64,000 bases of DNA from Amaurobius ferox (taxonomy: Eukaryota; Arthropoda; Arachnida; Araneae; Amaurobiidae). The translations under genes and the position numbers were made by a program. Under the pieces are notes generated by a model that saw nothing but the letters and a program-made list of their open reading frames with translations, searched no databases and had not been told where the DNA came from. Where the stretch lies: positions 114,476,239 to 114,540,238 of the forward strand of contig OX578145.1 of assembly GCA_951213105.1 (NCBI GenBank). The letters run 5' to 3'. This document shows, piece after piece, positions 25,839-37,856 of the stretch (its first letter is position 1; each line of letters opens with the position of its first letter).

Positions 25839-27052
25839 GAGTTTCACAAAAAAATGAACAATGGAAAAATTTTTTGACTGTTAGTTGTATTGGTTGTACT
25901 CAATTGGTTGTTTCAATTGGAACTATTGATTGTACTCAATAGTTCCAATTGAAAAACATGCATTAAATAAGGTAGGAAGTTGTGAAATAGTAATTTAAAT
26001 GATGTGTAATATTTTTGTAAAAATTAAAAAATTAATTTTTTATACAGCCTAAAGTTAATTTACTTTACGACACTGGTTGAAAGTTATTTTAACTCTTAAA
26101 TAAGGTAAATAAAAGATTGTTGTGACTGTCTATGGAAACTGTCCAACAAAATCTATGGAAAAATAAGCGTACTCTTCAATTTTTGAAATCAACTAAAATA
26201 ATTTTAAACCACTGTTTTGAGTTGGCTCAATAAATTTTTAAAACACTTTTGTAACTGCACTTTTCCCACCAGGATAAGAACCCATGTAGATGAATTGGTA
26301 AAAGATCTTTTATTTGGTACGGCAGGTGGCATGATCGAGTAGACTGATGACGGATTCGGATAGACTGAGGGAGGCATTCAGTACTTACGGTCTGAACACT
26401 GACATATGGATAACATGAGAAATAGGCTAAAATATCTATTTCATCATTTTTCATTAGTAGTCATTGTCTTCCTGAACCATCTTGACAATGAAATGAACCT
26501 GTTGATTACAGTCAACATACTGGCCACAAAATAAAAATTTTAGAAGTATGCCACCTGTATGGGAAACAACAACAGTATTCGCTCACTCTATTAGTAGGAG
26601 ATTGATTGCATTTGCTGTAAATCAAAATCATCTCATAAAGTTCTGCATTACAACATAATGTTAGGTAGAAGAGTTACTTGGATGCTTAAATACAAACTGT
26701 GAATTAACATAATGGTGATGTAATTGCTTTACTAAAATATCTGCATAAAATAAATTTGAATAAGTTGTAAAAGTTTTAGTAACTCTTTGCAACTGAAGTG
26801 GATTTGTGGATGCCCCCTTATTTTCCAATGAAAATTTTAATTAATGATAACTATGTCAAATTGGATTGTATTAAAGCAGAATTTTTTTATAAAAAATTAA
26901 TTTTCTTACTTTTTACAAAAATATGGTGCAGCATTTAAATTACTATTTCATGGCTTCCTACCTTATTTAAAGCATTTTTGCAATTGCAACTATGGGTCTA
27001 CAACTAATGGTTCAAACATTCTTCCACTGTTCACTTTTAGTAAGATACCCTG
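25836..27052. mobile_element. Long-TIR Tc1/mariner-like element, about 1.2 kb
   Basis: The first roughly 210 bases and the reverse complement of the last roughly 190 bases match closely. For example ATTAAATAAGGTAGGAAG on the left has TTTAAATAAGGTAGGAAG on the right, and GAACAATGGAA has GAACAGTGGAA. The right end is CAGGGTATCTTAC in reverse complement and is followed by TATA; the left end is more eroded. The interior (26227-26454) has an open minus-strand frame of 75 residues that I cannot assign; no DDE/DDD motif is visible. It looks non-autonomous. Confidence 0.7.
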
Positions 27053-27947
27053 TATATCAACTCCGACTCAATAAAATTATTTAAAAATTACTTTTAGTTT
27101 CTAAACAGTTAATAAAAAATATCGTATGTTAACCAGTCAAAAATATATTAATATGAAAAATTAATAGTTTAAAGAAATATAGATTAACACAAACATATTT
27201 TAATGAAACAAAATTTATCTGAAGTTATATACAATTTGAAATTAAATATGGATATAAATAGATGTTTTTGAATTCATAATACTGTATGGCACTGCAATCC
27301 TATAATTACTCAGTTTAGCACACAACAATGCAAAATTTCTTACACAATCGCATAAAATTTGCTAATTTCAGCAATTTTTAACATTACTAATGTAGAAAAT
27401 TTTGTCCTGATTTTGATATCTTAATACAATGATCGTGATAGGTACAGCATTTCTGAAGTATACTAAGTACTTTTGGCCAATAAATTGTGAAAACTGAAAA
27501 TCCTCTAGAAACTATCAATTAATACAAGGAGTATCATTGTCAGAGTTGGTCATTGGAAAAAAAAAAATTGAAATTGATAATTTGATATACTGATTTTCTG
27601 GTGGCTTGTCTTAATCAAAAATATCTCTCCATCAAAGTTTTACTTTTTTTGTTCTATTTTCACTACTCTTATAGGATGTAGGTGCATAAGATAAGATTAT
27701 TTTTTTCTCAGTTAAATATTTTGATTTGGAAGCAACTTTGGGGGAAGAGGGTAATAATGACAAATATTTGATACTTTCATGAAATTACTACTTTAATAAG
27801 TGTGTGAAAAAGTTTTTATTTGTTATTGAATAATTTATAATTTGATATTCTGAAAAATATATTGGCATTTACTTAAAGATTGATAAAACTCTTGGAGATG
27901 GCTAGACTTAAGTTTGTATTATTCATCGAAAATGATCAAAATTACAT

Positions 27948-28007
27948 CCGGCCACTCAAACAGTTGCTGCAAGCCCTCGGGCCAGTCAAGTGGTCTGGGT
28001 CTTCAAC
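27948..28007 (+). mobile_element. Solo SINE-tail hairpin copy (60 bp)
   Basis: It begins CCGGCCACTCAAACAG and ends GTGGTCTGGGTCTTCAAC, the same termini as the copies at 42520 and (reverse strand) 50912. GGCCACT and AGTGGTC can pair to close a hairpin. I see no clear target duplication here. Confidence 0.6.
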
Positions 28008-29149
28008 TCCTTAATCACCTTTGTCTATATAAAAGTTTAGCTTTCAATATTTTTACAGATTTTGAATTTATTGTAATAAAATAAGTTTCAAGTATTTGAA
28101 TCTGAGAATTTCTGTGTTAAAGTTTTGTTGTAAATTTGATAGTTTTAGAATAAATTCATTTTCATGTTATTAATATATTTATTATTTGAATGAAAAAAAC
28201 AACATCTAAATCCATTTAGTATTTTATTATTATTATTATTAAGAAGATACAACTGGTGATAAATGTTTTTCTGTTTGAATAGTGCTTAATTTCTGCTCTA
28301 ATTATTCCACATACACTTTCTCTTATCATACAATCCAAAAGTCAGTCTGAGCTAGAATGTTCAATTTGACATATGAATAAAATAATATATCAAGATTTAC
28401 TATAGAAATGACAAACTTGGAAATAATTCTTTATAATTTGTATTGATTCTAAAGTTATTGAAGACTTAAGATTTTGATACCATTAATCTTTATGAAGGAA
28501 AAAATAGTCAGTCTATTTGAAGGGAAAGTTATGTATTGTGCATGAAAAATATTTTTGTTGTGTCCCTATCTACTGAACTATATCGTTTATAGTCGCAGAA
28601 TCCACATTTAAGGGCTATCTCACAGTTAAGATTGCACTCTTATTGCTAGTAATCCTTAAGGTAGGTTCTGTGATAATAAACTTGCTCATTGTAGCTTTGT
28701 ATAGCCCAAATTTAAAAATTGCTGCTTGGTAGGGCTGAATTGTTGTTTCCCACATAGGTTCGGAAAATTGTAGCACATGCAAGTTTTCTTGCTGCCATTG
28801 CAGATATCAGCTATTCCATGCTAACAAGTGGATAATAAGTGCAAAATCAGTCTATCGAACAATCCAACCCTTCCATTATCTGCAATTATAGCATAATTGT
28901 TGTTTTTAGTTTATCAGTAATGCCAATTCTTATATGTAGTTTATCAGTCAGAATATAAAGTAATTGCTTATATATTATGGGAAATGTTGGCAATCATGAA
29001 TAGTAGACAATAATCGTATTATCAGTACTAACCTTTGCATATACTATATGATGAATTTTGAAAATTGGTTTTTTTTATTATTATTATTTGTTTAAAGATG
29101 TGTATTTTTAAATAGAATTGTCATGTTTTTATTGTAAATAAATATTTCT

Positions 29150-29161
29150 TTATTACTTTAG
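29150..29161 (+). promoter_or_regulatory. Splice acceptor of exon 29162
   Basis: TTTATTACTTTAG ends at 29161 and gives the common phase. Confidence 0.8.
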
Positions 29162-29391
29162 GTAGTACCCATTTCCTAAATGAGCCTTACACTCAATCCA
29201 GATTGGAGGTCCCCACTGTTCATTCTTGCCTTCATTGCAACTATGTCACTCTCATCTCAGCTAATTTAAAACGGCATATATTAATGCACACTGGAAAACG
29301 TCCTTTTGCCTGTCACATGTGCAGTTATCAGTGTAATCGGAAAGATAATCTGAAACTACATATGCGGCGCAAGCATTCGTTTATAGAGTGA
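29162..29391 (+). CDS. Terminal exon encoding a C2H2 zinc-finger pair (RLEx leader)
   Basis: GT completes the upstream codon, then STHFLNEPYTQSRLEVPTVH and S lead to finger 1: C-L-H-C, NYVTLISANLKR, HILMH. The linker is HTGKRPF. Finger 2 is C-H-M-C, SYQCNRKDNLKL, HMRRKH, then SFIE and TGA at 29389-29391. Finger-1 contact positions read I, A, N, R. The SRLE leader, the LMHTGKRPF block and the NRKDNLK helix place it beside exons 35093 and 19003. The ATG-type start at 29203 (a GAG/GTC region) is internal. It is a clear member of the array, and the fingers have no broken zinc ligand. Confidence 0.93.
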
Positions 29392-29799
29392 ATATGCTTG
29401 GTTTGGAAAGTTATATTCAACTTAATGTGTTCCTTTACTAAGGTTGTTAAAATATTTGTTGAAACTAATAAATGTCATGTTGTACAAAAAATTTTATTCT
29501 TCATTACATGTTCTGTTTTATGTTTTTCACTTATTAATGCCTGAATAATTACTATTCTCAATGTGATAAAAGTTATGTTGTATTAATATAAAAAGAGTTA
29601 TGAAATACATAAATGGTATATTTCTAATTTTATTTGCTTATTTATCTGTATTATTATTATTTTTAATAATAAATGGATAAATGATAAATTATAGCTTTAT
29701 TTTTAAAGTAGAATAAAATTTGCATATGTACTTTTGTATTTTTTGTTACAATTTTAAATTGTTTAATTTGTTTCTATTTTTAGTATAGACTACTTGGTA

Positions 29800-29934
29800 C
29801 AGTAGAAGCCTGATATTGCACAGATGTCAAAGTGTGCTGTAATGATTATTATTATTTATTAATTTTAAATAAACCTTTAATTGTGTTATCTCCAAATCTG
29901 CAGTATATCAGACTGTATCAGGCTTTTTCTACTG
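29800..29934. mobile_element. pogo-like MITE, 135 bp
   Basis: The left end CAGTAGAAGCCTGATATTG and the reverse complement of the right end, CAGTAGAAAAAGCCTGATAC, form terminal inverted repeats. TA lies directly outside both ends (29798-29799 and 29935-29936), the expected duplication for the Tc1/mariner/pogo group. There is no coding capacity. Confidence 0.8.
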
Positions 29935-31439
29935 TATGTATAAACATATCTTCTAGGGAAATATTTACAAATATAAAGTTATGTATTTTAACAAAAATTT
30001 CAGATCCAAGTTTTGTTTTTTCAGTCCTTATTGATCTCTACAAGGGTTATATGACACTAGTATCTCCTCCAGTCAACTCCCTCCTTATTTGTATGCTACT
30101 GAGAGCTATATTAAAATTTTAGTGTATGCATATTTCATTCTCAGCTTCAAGAATTTTATCCTGTTTTGATGGGCTAAAATTTTTCCTCTGTAAGTTAGTA
30201 TAATTCTTTAATTTTGTAACATGGGGAAAATCTATTTTAATTTTTAAAGGTGAAACTTTGCAGTTTTCTTATATTTATCTTTCTTTCTTATTTCTTTGCA
30301 GTCTTGTTATTATAGTATTTTCTGTATTGTATTATTTGAGTTTCTGGATTTTATTATAAGCACACATGGAATCGGTATAGGTATAAACATACTAAAAGTT
30401 TATCAAAAACTAAAAGTTACAGAAAATTTATAGTAACCATTGATTTATCTTAAGTAATAAAAGGTAATGTCTGTGTGTATCTGTCTGTCTTATACACTAT
30501 ACGTTCAGCGACCGCACGTCGGAAAGCTACGAAATTTGGCAGAGACCCGGGGGGGGTGGGAAGGGGACATGTGAAAACAAATTTTTAAAATTTTAATTAT
30601 TTTTTTAGTTATTTAATGTTTTATACGATTTCGACCGTTTTTTGCCCTTTTTCCTCCACGATCCGGACGTCGTAGAAAAAAACAAATCACACCAGCGGAA
30701 AGAACAGACAGTTGTGTGTAAAAATATATCAATTTCAAATTTCAATTTCGATTTCTAATATTTTTTAAAGATTTTAAAACAAAAGTCACTTTCGGTTCAA
30801 AAAAACTAACTTTCGTTTTTAAATCCTCCCATTGTAAAAACTACTCATAATTTCAACTAATAATTTACATTTTTAGAAAGATCAAAACTCTGGTATTCTT
30901 ACAAGTCCAATCTGGTCAAGAAATAATAAAAATTGCCTGCAGGATCGCAATTTTAAAGACATCATGATTTTATATTTCTTGCCCAATACTCGTCGAAGAA
31001 CCGATTCTTCCCCAACATTCCCCCCCCCCGCTCCCGCAGTAGTTTTTACCCCGTCTCCATGGAGACCACGCTTCGGGTTTTAAATGTATTAAGAGCTTAG
31101 CATATGTATTGGATACATCAGGTGAAATTATTATATTTATATGATATTTTAAATGGATATTTTAAATAATTTAAATGATTGAATTATGGTGGATTGAATT
31201 CTGGTTATGTATTTGAAATTATTATATTTATGGATTGGTGGAACGATAGGGATGATTCATAGAATGATATGGATTTTTTAAATGGATATTTTAATTTATG
31301 CTTATTTTAAATGGATATTTGAATTTATGGATATTTTAAATGGATATTTCAATTTTATGGATATTTTAAATGATGTAACGATGGATATTTTAATTTTATA
31401 AATATTTTAAATAGCATATGGTCATTATAAAATTAAAAT

Positions 31440-33010
31440 TAGCGCGCGGAAAGTTAGCGAACGACAATTGCACTCGGTAGCCCCGGGTTCGATTCCCGCC
31501 ACTGCCTAAACTGCCTCCGTGTTCAGGCGCCAGGCGGTGTACAATTATATTAAACATGTGGGTCCGTAAGTCCTTCCGAGAGGTTGTTGGTAGGGGAGGG
31601 AGGGTACGGTCCCTTTGGGTGCCTCCCCCACTGGGTTCCGGTCTAAATTGGGGGAATAAAAAGAAAGTTATGGAGATTGTCGCGGAGGGCACGGTATCCC
31701 AGTGGTTAGCGCGCTGGAATTTCACTCGGTAGGCCTGGGTTCGTTTCCCGCCACTGCTAAAACTGCTGCCATGTTCACGCGGAGTACGATCACGTTAAAC
31801 ATGTGGGACTGTAAGTCCTTCCGAGAGGTTGGTGGTAGGGGAAGGAGGGTACGGTCGCTGTGGATGCCTCCCCTACTGGCTTCCGGGCTAAATTGGGTGA
31901 ATAAAAAGAAAGTTATGGAGATTGTCGTGGAGCACGTGGTAGCCCAGTAGTTAGCGTACAGGAATTTTACTCGGTATGCCCGGGTTCAATTCCCGCCACT
32001 GCCAAAACTGCTGCCGTGTTCACGCGGAGTACGATCACGTTAAACATGTGGGTCCGTAAGTCCTTCCGAAAGGTTGGTTGTAGGGGAAGGAGGGTACGGT
32101 CCCCATGGATGCTTCTCCATTGGGTTCCAGTCTAAATTGGGCAAATAAAAAGAAAGACATGGAGATTGTCGCAGATGGCGTGGTAGCCCAGTGGTCAGCG
32201 TGCGGGAATTTTACTCGGTAGGCCCGGGTTCAATTCCCGCCACTGCCAAAACTGCTGCCGTGTTCACGCGGAGTACGATCACGTTAAACATGTGGGTCCG
32301 TAAATCCTTCCGAAAGGTTGGTGGTAGGGGAAGGAGGGTACGGTCCCTGTGGATGCTTCTCCTACTGGGTTCCGGTCTAAATTGGGTGAATAAAAAGAAA
32401 GTTGTTGAGAATGTCACGGAGGGCGAAGTACCCCAGTAGTTAGCGCGTGGGATTTGCACTTAGTAGTTCGGGGTTCGATTCCCAAAATTGCCGCCATGTT
32501 CACAGCCGTAAGTCCTTCCGAGGACTTACGGACCAAAACAAATTTACATTAGACTGGAAAAAAAGAAAGTTATGGAGATTGTCACGGAGGGCGCGGTAGC
32601 CCAGTGGTTAACGATTCCCGCCACTGCCTAAACTGCCGCCGTGTTCAGGCCGAATACGATCACGTTAAACATGTGGGTCCGTAAGTCCTTCAGAGAGGTT
32701 GGTGGTAGGGGAAGGAGGGTATTGTCCCTGTGGATGCCTCCCACTATGGGTTTCAGTCTAAATTGGGTGAATAAAAAGAAAGTTATGAAGATTGTCGCGG
32801 AGGGTGCGGTTGCCAAGTGGTTACGCGCAGAAATTACATTCGGTAAGCCCGGGTTCGATTCCCGAAACTGCTGCCATGTTCACGTGGAGTACGATCAACA
32901 TGTGGATTAACATGTGGGACCGTAAGTCCTTCCGAGGGGTTGGTGGTAGGGGAAGGAAGGTACGGTCGCTGTGGATACCTCCCCCACTGAGTTCCGGTCT
33001 ACATTGGGTG
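31440..33010 (+). repeat. Head-to-tail array of about seven tRNA-derived SINE units (period near 245 bp)
   Basis: Units begin near 31440 (damaged head), 31681, 31926, 32170, 32415, about 32582 and about 32797. The first three full spacings are 245, 244 and 245 bases; later units carry deletions. Each head has TAGCCCAGTGG, fitting an RNA polymerase III A box, and GGTTCGATTCC or GGTTCAATTCC, fitting the B box, at about tRNA spacing. The bodies share GTACGATCACGTTAAACATG, GTCCGTAAGTCCTTCCGA and GGTTGGTGGTAGGGGAAGG. The final unit alone continues into the tail hairpin at 33003-33055. The reading frames across it (for example 31702-31950, 32191-32439) repeat because the DNA repeats. Confidence 0.85.
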
Positions 33011-33055
33011 GTACTTCCTGGCCGTCCAAACAGTTACCTTACACCTTTCTGGTAG
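33003..33055 (+). repeat. SINE tail module at the end of the array
   Basis: ATTGGGTGGTACTTCCTGG leads into CCGTCCAAACAGTTACC, ACACCTTTCTGGTAGGTCG. This is the same tail seen alone at 50912 (reverse strand) and related to 42520 and 27948. It ties the solo tail copies to the tRNA-headed SINE. Confidence 0.7.
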
Positions 33056-33685
33056 GTCGCGCCAGTAAGTTTGCAATGATCAAAATTTGCTACGGTCAGA
33101 ATTTTCAAGGGTTGCGAACAGGCTGGTCGCCAAAGGTGGCTAGTTACAAATATATTTCAAAAGGTAAAAGTTAAAAGTGACATGCAAAAGGTATGGTTAT
33201 AATTTTAGCCTTTAAAATTTTTTTTTATTAAATACGAGATGCAGAAATTTGTATTTTAGCTTTTAATTTAATTAGTAACATTATAACAGTGTGTAGGAAA
33301 GTAATGTGCTGCCCACAGGATTTTTATTTTTCATTATTTTATTTAAACCTATGCATGGTACGTATTAAAATGAAAATTTAATTTCAATTCACTTTTTAAA
33401 TATTTGTTTTAAGATGGCTAATTATATATGGATCCTGAATATTGAAAGTTATTATATTTTATTCTAGATACTATTTGTTTTTGAAGCAAGATACACTATT
33501 GTTAATTTACAAAAATTGGTAAGCTATAAAATTTATGAAAATTCATTCAGACTGCTGTCTAGATAAATCTACAAAATCTTTGTCGGGATAAATAAGACAG
33601 CACCAGTAGCATCAAATAGTATTATCTGCCGTCTCTTTTATCCTGATGCCAGTTGATATCTTTATTCAACCCTGTATTCTATGTT

Positions 33686-33762
33686 TAGAAAACTTTTTAT
33701 TTTTCAAATATAAAATTTATTGTAGAAAACTTTTTATTTTTCAAATATAAAATTTATTGTAG
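33686..33762. repeat. Two-copy 40-bp tandem repeat
   Basis: GAAAACTTTTTATTTTTCAA followed by ATATAAAATTTATTGTA occurs twice in immediate succession with no mismatch that I see. Confidence 0.9.
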
Positions 33763-35075
33763 GAAGCTTATTGCTATAACTTTTTTTAATATAATCCAGG
33801 AATTATTTATATAATATCGAGTAAAAGCTATTTAATATGTTTTCATTTAGTGAAGTCTTATAAAACAAAAAGTGTAATATGTAAAACATTTTTAGTATAT
33901 GTTATATTTTTTAATATAAAATATGCAAATATGCATTGTTTATTATGAGCCTGTTTAAGCTCTGTCAAAATGATCGATTGCTTGGTATTTAATATTTTCT
34001 TGCATGTAACATAACCTTTTATCATTGAGTAAATAAAATTGTGTTCCTAAATATTTGTGTTCACTTTATATAAATTTATTTAAGCCATGTGTAGTTCATT
34101 AAAATTCTTTTATAACATATCAGAATAGCTTGGGTCATTATTGTGCACATTTCTTTATCAGAGTTTACCTACACTTATCAGTGCTACTTATTTGAAAGAA
34201 ACTATTGTCACAAAACCAAATAGTTTTGTATTTATATCTCAGATAAATATTGTATAACTATTTTCTATAATTTACTTACTTTGTAAATACAGTATATTTT
34301 TAGCTTATATCAAATCTCTCTTATTTAATCTAATGTTTGATCAACTGTATTTGGGCACTAAATGACATAATGTTGCAGATAAAAAAGTGTAAATGGATAT
34401 TTTCAAATGAGTTTGTTTTTAATTCAATATGTGAAATATGTACAACCAATAGCCAATACATACACATCATGCTTTAAGATTGCTACTTTCAAATCCTTTT
34501 CCTAATACTATTTGTATATTATATATACAAATATTTCCGTTATATGCAAGTATGAGCTGCTTGTGAAGTAAACTTACATACTGATAACATGCTTAACTCT
34601 CATAGAAGACCTAGAAAGCATTTGATTTAGTATATTTCTACACAAGGTAAAATTGCTCTCAGTCACACAATGAAAAGCTGCTCATAAAATCTGATTTGAT
34701 TACTGAGAATAGCTTTATACCTAATATTTACTTCAGTTGTCTCTTCATAATTTGAAGCGTTTAATAGTTCTTAATGTTGACTACTTAAAATGAGACTAAA
34801 GCCTAGCTAATAAAAGTTCAAAATGATTATTTTAAAAAAGATTTTATAATTCTACAATTATGATAACTTATCATCAAACATTTATGGCTCTGATATCCTA
34901 ACACTCAACTTTTGAACATTAATATGATTTTAAAAATGTTTTTAAATATTTTTTGAAGTTACCTTGATTTGCTTTTATTTATAATGGAATTGTCCTTTCC
35001 TTTAATTGTCTGTACCAAGTAAGAGCAAGTTGAGATGTAAATATTTGTTTTTTTTTTTGTATAATTATTGTAAAT

Positions 35076-35092
35076 ATTTTTTTTTATTTTAG
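35076..35092 (+). promoter_or_regulatory. Splice acceptor of exon 35093
   Basis: A long T-rich tract ends TTTTATTTTAG at 35092. It again gives the two-base start phase. Confidence 0.85.
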
Positions 35093-35313
35093 GTGACTCT
35101 TTTGGCGATTTCAGTCTTGAATACAGACTAGAGCAATCTATCCATTCCTGTCCTCATTGCAGCTACACCACTGTTGTTTTAACCAATATAAAGCGACATA
35201 TATTGATGCATACTGGAAAACGTCCCTTTTCATGCAATATTTGTGATTATCAGTGTAATCGAAAGGACAATTTAAAAATGCATATGTATCGTAAACATTT
35301 ACTCACGGAATGA
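35093..35313 (+). CDS. Terminal exon encoding a C2H2 zinc-finger pair (RLEQS leader; no ATG start)
   Basis: This exon has no useful ATG and so is easy to miss. GT completes the upstream codon, then DSFGDFSLEYRLEQSIHS leads to finger 1: C-P-H-C, SYTTVVLTNIKR, HILMH. The linker is HTGKRPF. Finger 2 is C-N-I-C, DYQCNRKDNLKM, HMYRKH, then LLTE and TGA at 35311-35313, 73 codons counting the stop. Finger-1 contact positions read V, T, N, R. It resembles 19003 (RLKQS, NIKRH, CNIC) and 29162 (TGKRPF, NRKDNLK), supporting their common origin. An AATAAA at 35324-35329 lies very close behind the stop and could belong to a short 3' UTR. Confidence 0.93.
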
Positions 35314-36291
35314 ATATCTGGGAAATAAAGATTTGACATAGGGATTTTTTTATATTAGACATTTTTAATGCAATGGCATTTAAAAGTTTTATTGGAAATT
35401 TATTTATTTGGGAAAAATTAATTTGTCTGATTTTACTGAAGTTTTTGAATCAATAATTTATATTATTAGTTCAGAGCATGACATATACTAGTTAATATGC
35501 ATCTCAATGTTAGTTTTGTGCTTAATATCTATGTTATTCAAGAAGATTAAAAATAGAAATATAGTATATTTTAAATGCTTAAAGTGTTTGGGCTAACTTT
35601 ATTAATTTTACTTTTAAATATTCCATGGTTCGATTAATATTCATTTATAGATTTGAGGAAGCTTTGATTTTATTTGAAATTCATCTTAAGGGTCAGTTTT
35701 ATAATTGATTTTAATTAAATCATAGTTCTGAGTAATTAACTATATATTTAATGATTATATATTGCACTTATATCACTATAGAAAATTTTTCTGTCCACGC
35801 TGATCAGGAAAAGACATAGAGGAATATCGAAGTTGAGATAAATAGATTGAGTATACAAGGACTTTGGGGTGTTAAAGATTAAAAATTGGAGAAGCATTGC
35901 TTCATGGGGGACTGCTTGGAAGAAATTCCTGAGGAATGCCAAGACCCTCAGTAATCTGTCAATCCACTGATGATGGTGACGATGTTACACTTATGTTCCT
36001 CCTGCAGGATACAAGTGTTTGAGCAGGCTAAGATAGTTTATTATTTTAAAAGAACTGTAAAAGTGTAACACTGTTTTTTGTCAAGAATGTAATATTGTTA
36101 TAACATGAAATAATAGCAAAATTATTAAAAGAATATCTAATTAAGCATGAAAGTTATCAAATGGAAAGATTTTTTGCATTTATTAAATGTTTTAGAATTG
36201 TGTGGACCTATAGTAAAATTTTAATATAATAAATCCATATATCATTAAAAACTTGTGAAGTTAATTTTAATTTACTGTTTAAACTGTAAAG

Positions 36292-36700
36292 TGTATATTC
36301 AAATCTTGTAAAAAATACTATCTGTAAAAAACACTTTCAACTTAGTAAAAACTTAAATCATAAAGATTATTGAACTTATTGATTTAAAATGTTAGATATT
36401 TCTAAATTTTTCAAAAATTCTATTATATGAATATGTGTTTAGTATATTTGTATTTTATCAAATATACTAAACACATATCTTGTAAAAAATACTATCTGTA
36501 AACTGTAAAAAATACTTTTAAAAAATACTATCTGTATACTCAAATCTTGTAAAAAATATTATCTGTAAAAAACACTTTCAACTTAGCAAAAACTTAAATC
36601 ATAAAGATTATTGAACTTATTGATTTTAAAATGTTAGATATTTCTAAATTTTTCAAAAATTCTATTATATGAATATGTGTTTAGTATATTTGTATTTTAT
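36292..36700. repeat. Direct repeat pair of about 168 bp
   Basis: Copy 1 (36292-36459) and copy 2 (36534-36700) both run from GTATA(T/C)TCAAATCTTGT through TTATTGAACTTATTGATTT to TTTAGTATATTTGTATTTTA with few differences. The 75 bases between them contain partial extra copies of AAAAAATACTATCTGTA. Confidence 0.9.
36431..36478. repeat. Perfect 20-bp inverted repeat with 8-base loop
   Basis: ATATGTGTTTAGTATATTTG (36431-36450) and its exact reverse complement (36459-36478) flank TATTTTAT. The hairpin forms at the end of direct-repeat copy 1 and is absent from copy 2. Confidence 0.9.
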
Positions 36701-37856
36701 TCATATTCCAAAATATTAAAAATAAATTATTTAAATAGTTTATTTAAATAGTTTTTTCTTTAGTTAAATTGAGGTATTCTTATAGTTTGAATGATTTATT
36801 ATAAACTTTTGCTCACAGTCATCCTGTGATGATTTGCTAATACAAATTTCAAAAGTTAATAAAGTCATTATATTAGAAAAATATAAAAATAGTTAATTCA
36901 ATGAATTTTATTTTACATTTTATTAGTCATTACTGTGGCATATAAGCATCCTTTGGATGATAACCCATTAAGTTTATATTTATCTATAAGATTTTGCATT
37001 CCGCTTTTCTGTTTTTTTATTTGTTTATAAAATATGTATTTAACTACCTTATGTTCTAAAATTATTTGCTGTTGCAGTGGGAATCTCATAGAATGATTCA
37101 AATTTCATTTAATTTGGAAAAGATCCTGACCATCTATTTTCATTTTATAAATTTTATGGTGCTTTTATTTGTAATTTTTTTTCAAAGTTTCAGAAATATA
37201 AATTATACCTGAAATTTATTCTTTTTTCATTACTGAGTACTTGCTTAATTTGTGGATAATAATAAAATGTAAATTACAATGCATGCAAAATCATTAAATA
37301 ATTTTATTTATACAACCTAAGTATACTTTTATTCCTCTGAATGATAAAGTGCTTTTCATATTAAAATAAATTATAATTCCTTAATTAAAGCAATTCATTT
37401 GCTGTGCATAACTGTACTTTTTTTCTTTTTTCTTCATTGCTGAGTACTTGATTAATTTGTGGACAATAATAAAATGTAAATTACAATCCACTCAAAACCA
37501 TCAAATAATTTTATTTATACAATATAAGTATACCTTTGTTCCTCTAAAATAGTACTTTTCATATTAAAATAAATTCTAATTACTTAATCAAAGCTGTTCC
37601 TTTACTGGGCATTATTGTGTATTCTTTACAAATATCTTTCTGTCAATGTTTGGTTTAATATTGTGAATTTTTCACATGTACGTATAAAGAAAAATGTAGC
37701 TCATATTAACTATACATTGATCCCATATTTACTATCAATATTTTTAGTAGCAAAAATGTCAGGGTTTTTTTTTTATATGATGGATTTTCTTGCATTCAAT
37801 TGAGGCTTTATTTTACATTTGTTTAAATAAGCAAAATTATTTTCTAAATATTAACT

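Larger units (their letters stand above)
25177..29161 (+). other. Intron/3' flank with a long-TIR transposon, no exon seen
   Basis: It holds the mariner-like element at 25836-27052 and a 60-bp SINE-tail copy at 27948-28007. Around 25375 the sequence TTAATCAGGATATTGCTTAA resembles pogo-like ends but is too short to call. Confidence 0.5.
30448..33143 (+). mobile_element. Helitron-like element, copy 2, carrying a SINE array
   Basis: It starts TCTTAAGTAATAAAAGG after A at 30447. It ends in the hairpin GTCGCC-AAA-GGTGGC merging into CTAG at 33140-33143, followed by T at 33144. The internal order matches copy 1: the TGTCTGTGTGT and CAGCGACCGCAC block, the ACAAAAGTCACTTTCGG block, a TTAGCATATG plus ATGGTGGATTGAATT block, SINE-unit junctions, then ACGGTCAGAATTTTCAAGGG near the end. 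No Rep-helicase frame is visible, so it is non-autonomous. Its distinguishing feature is the multimeric SINE-like array at 31440-33055. Confidence 0.65.
29392..35092 (+). other. Intron/3' flank dominated by a Helitron and a MITE
   Basis: It contains the pogo-like MITE at 29800-29934, the Helitron-like element with its SINE array at 30448-33143, and a 40-bp tandem duplication at 33686-33762. Reading frames at 31396-33174 on both strands are translations of the SINE array and not genes. Confidence 0.55.

Noticed and set aside
31681..31760. A tRNA gene call from the A and B boxes
   Set aside because: The boxes fit, but a full cloverleaf with paired acceptor ends is not evident and the unit continues into a SINE body, so I call it tRNA-derived.
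31396..33174. Several 60-110 residue frames on both strands with repeated similar translations
   Set aside because: They repeat because the underlying SINE units repeat with a 245-bp period. They contain tRNA-like A and B boxes and show no protein domain.
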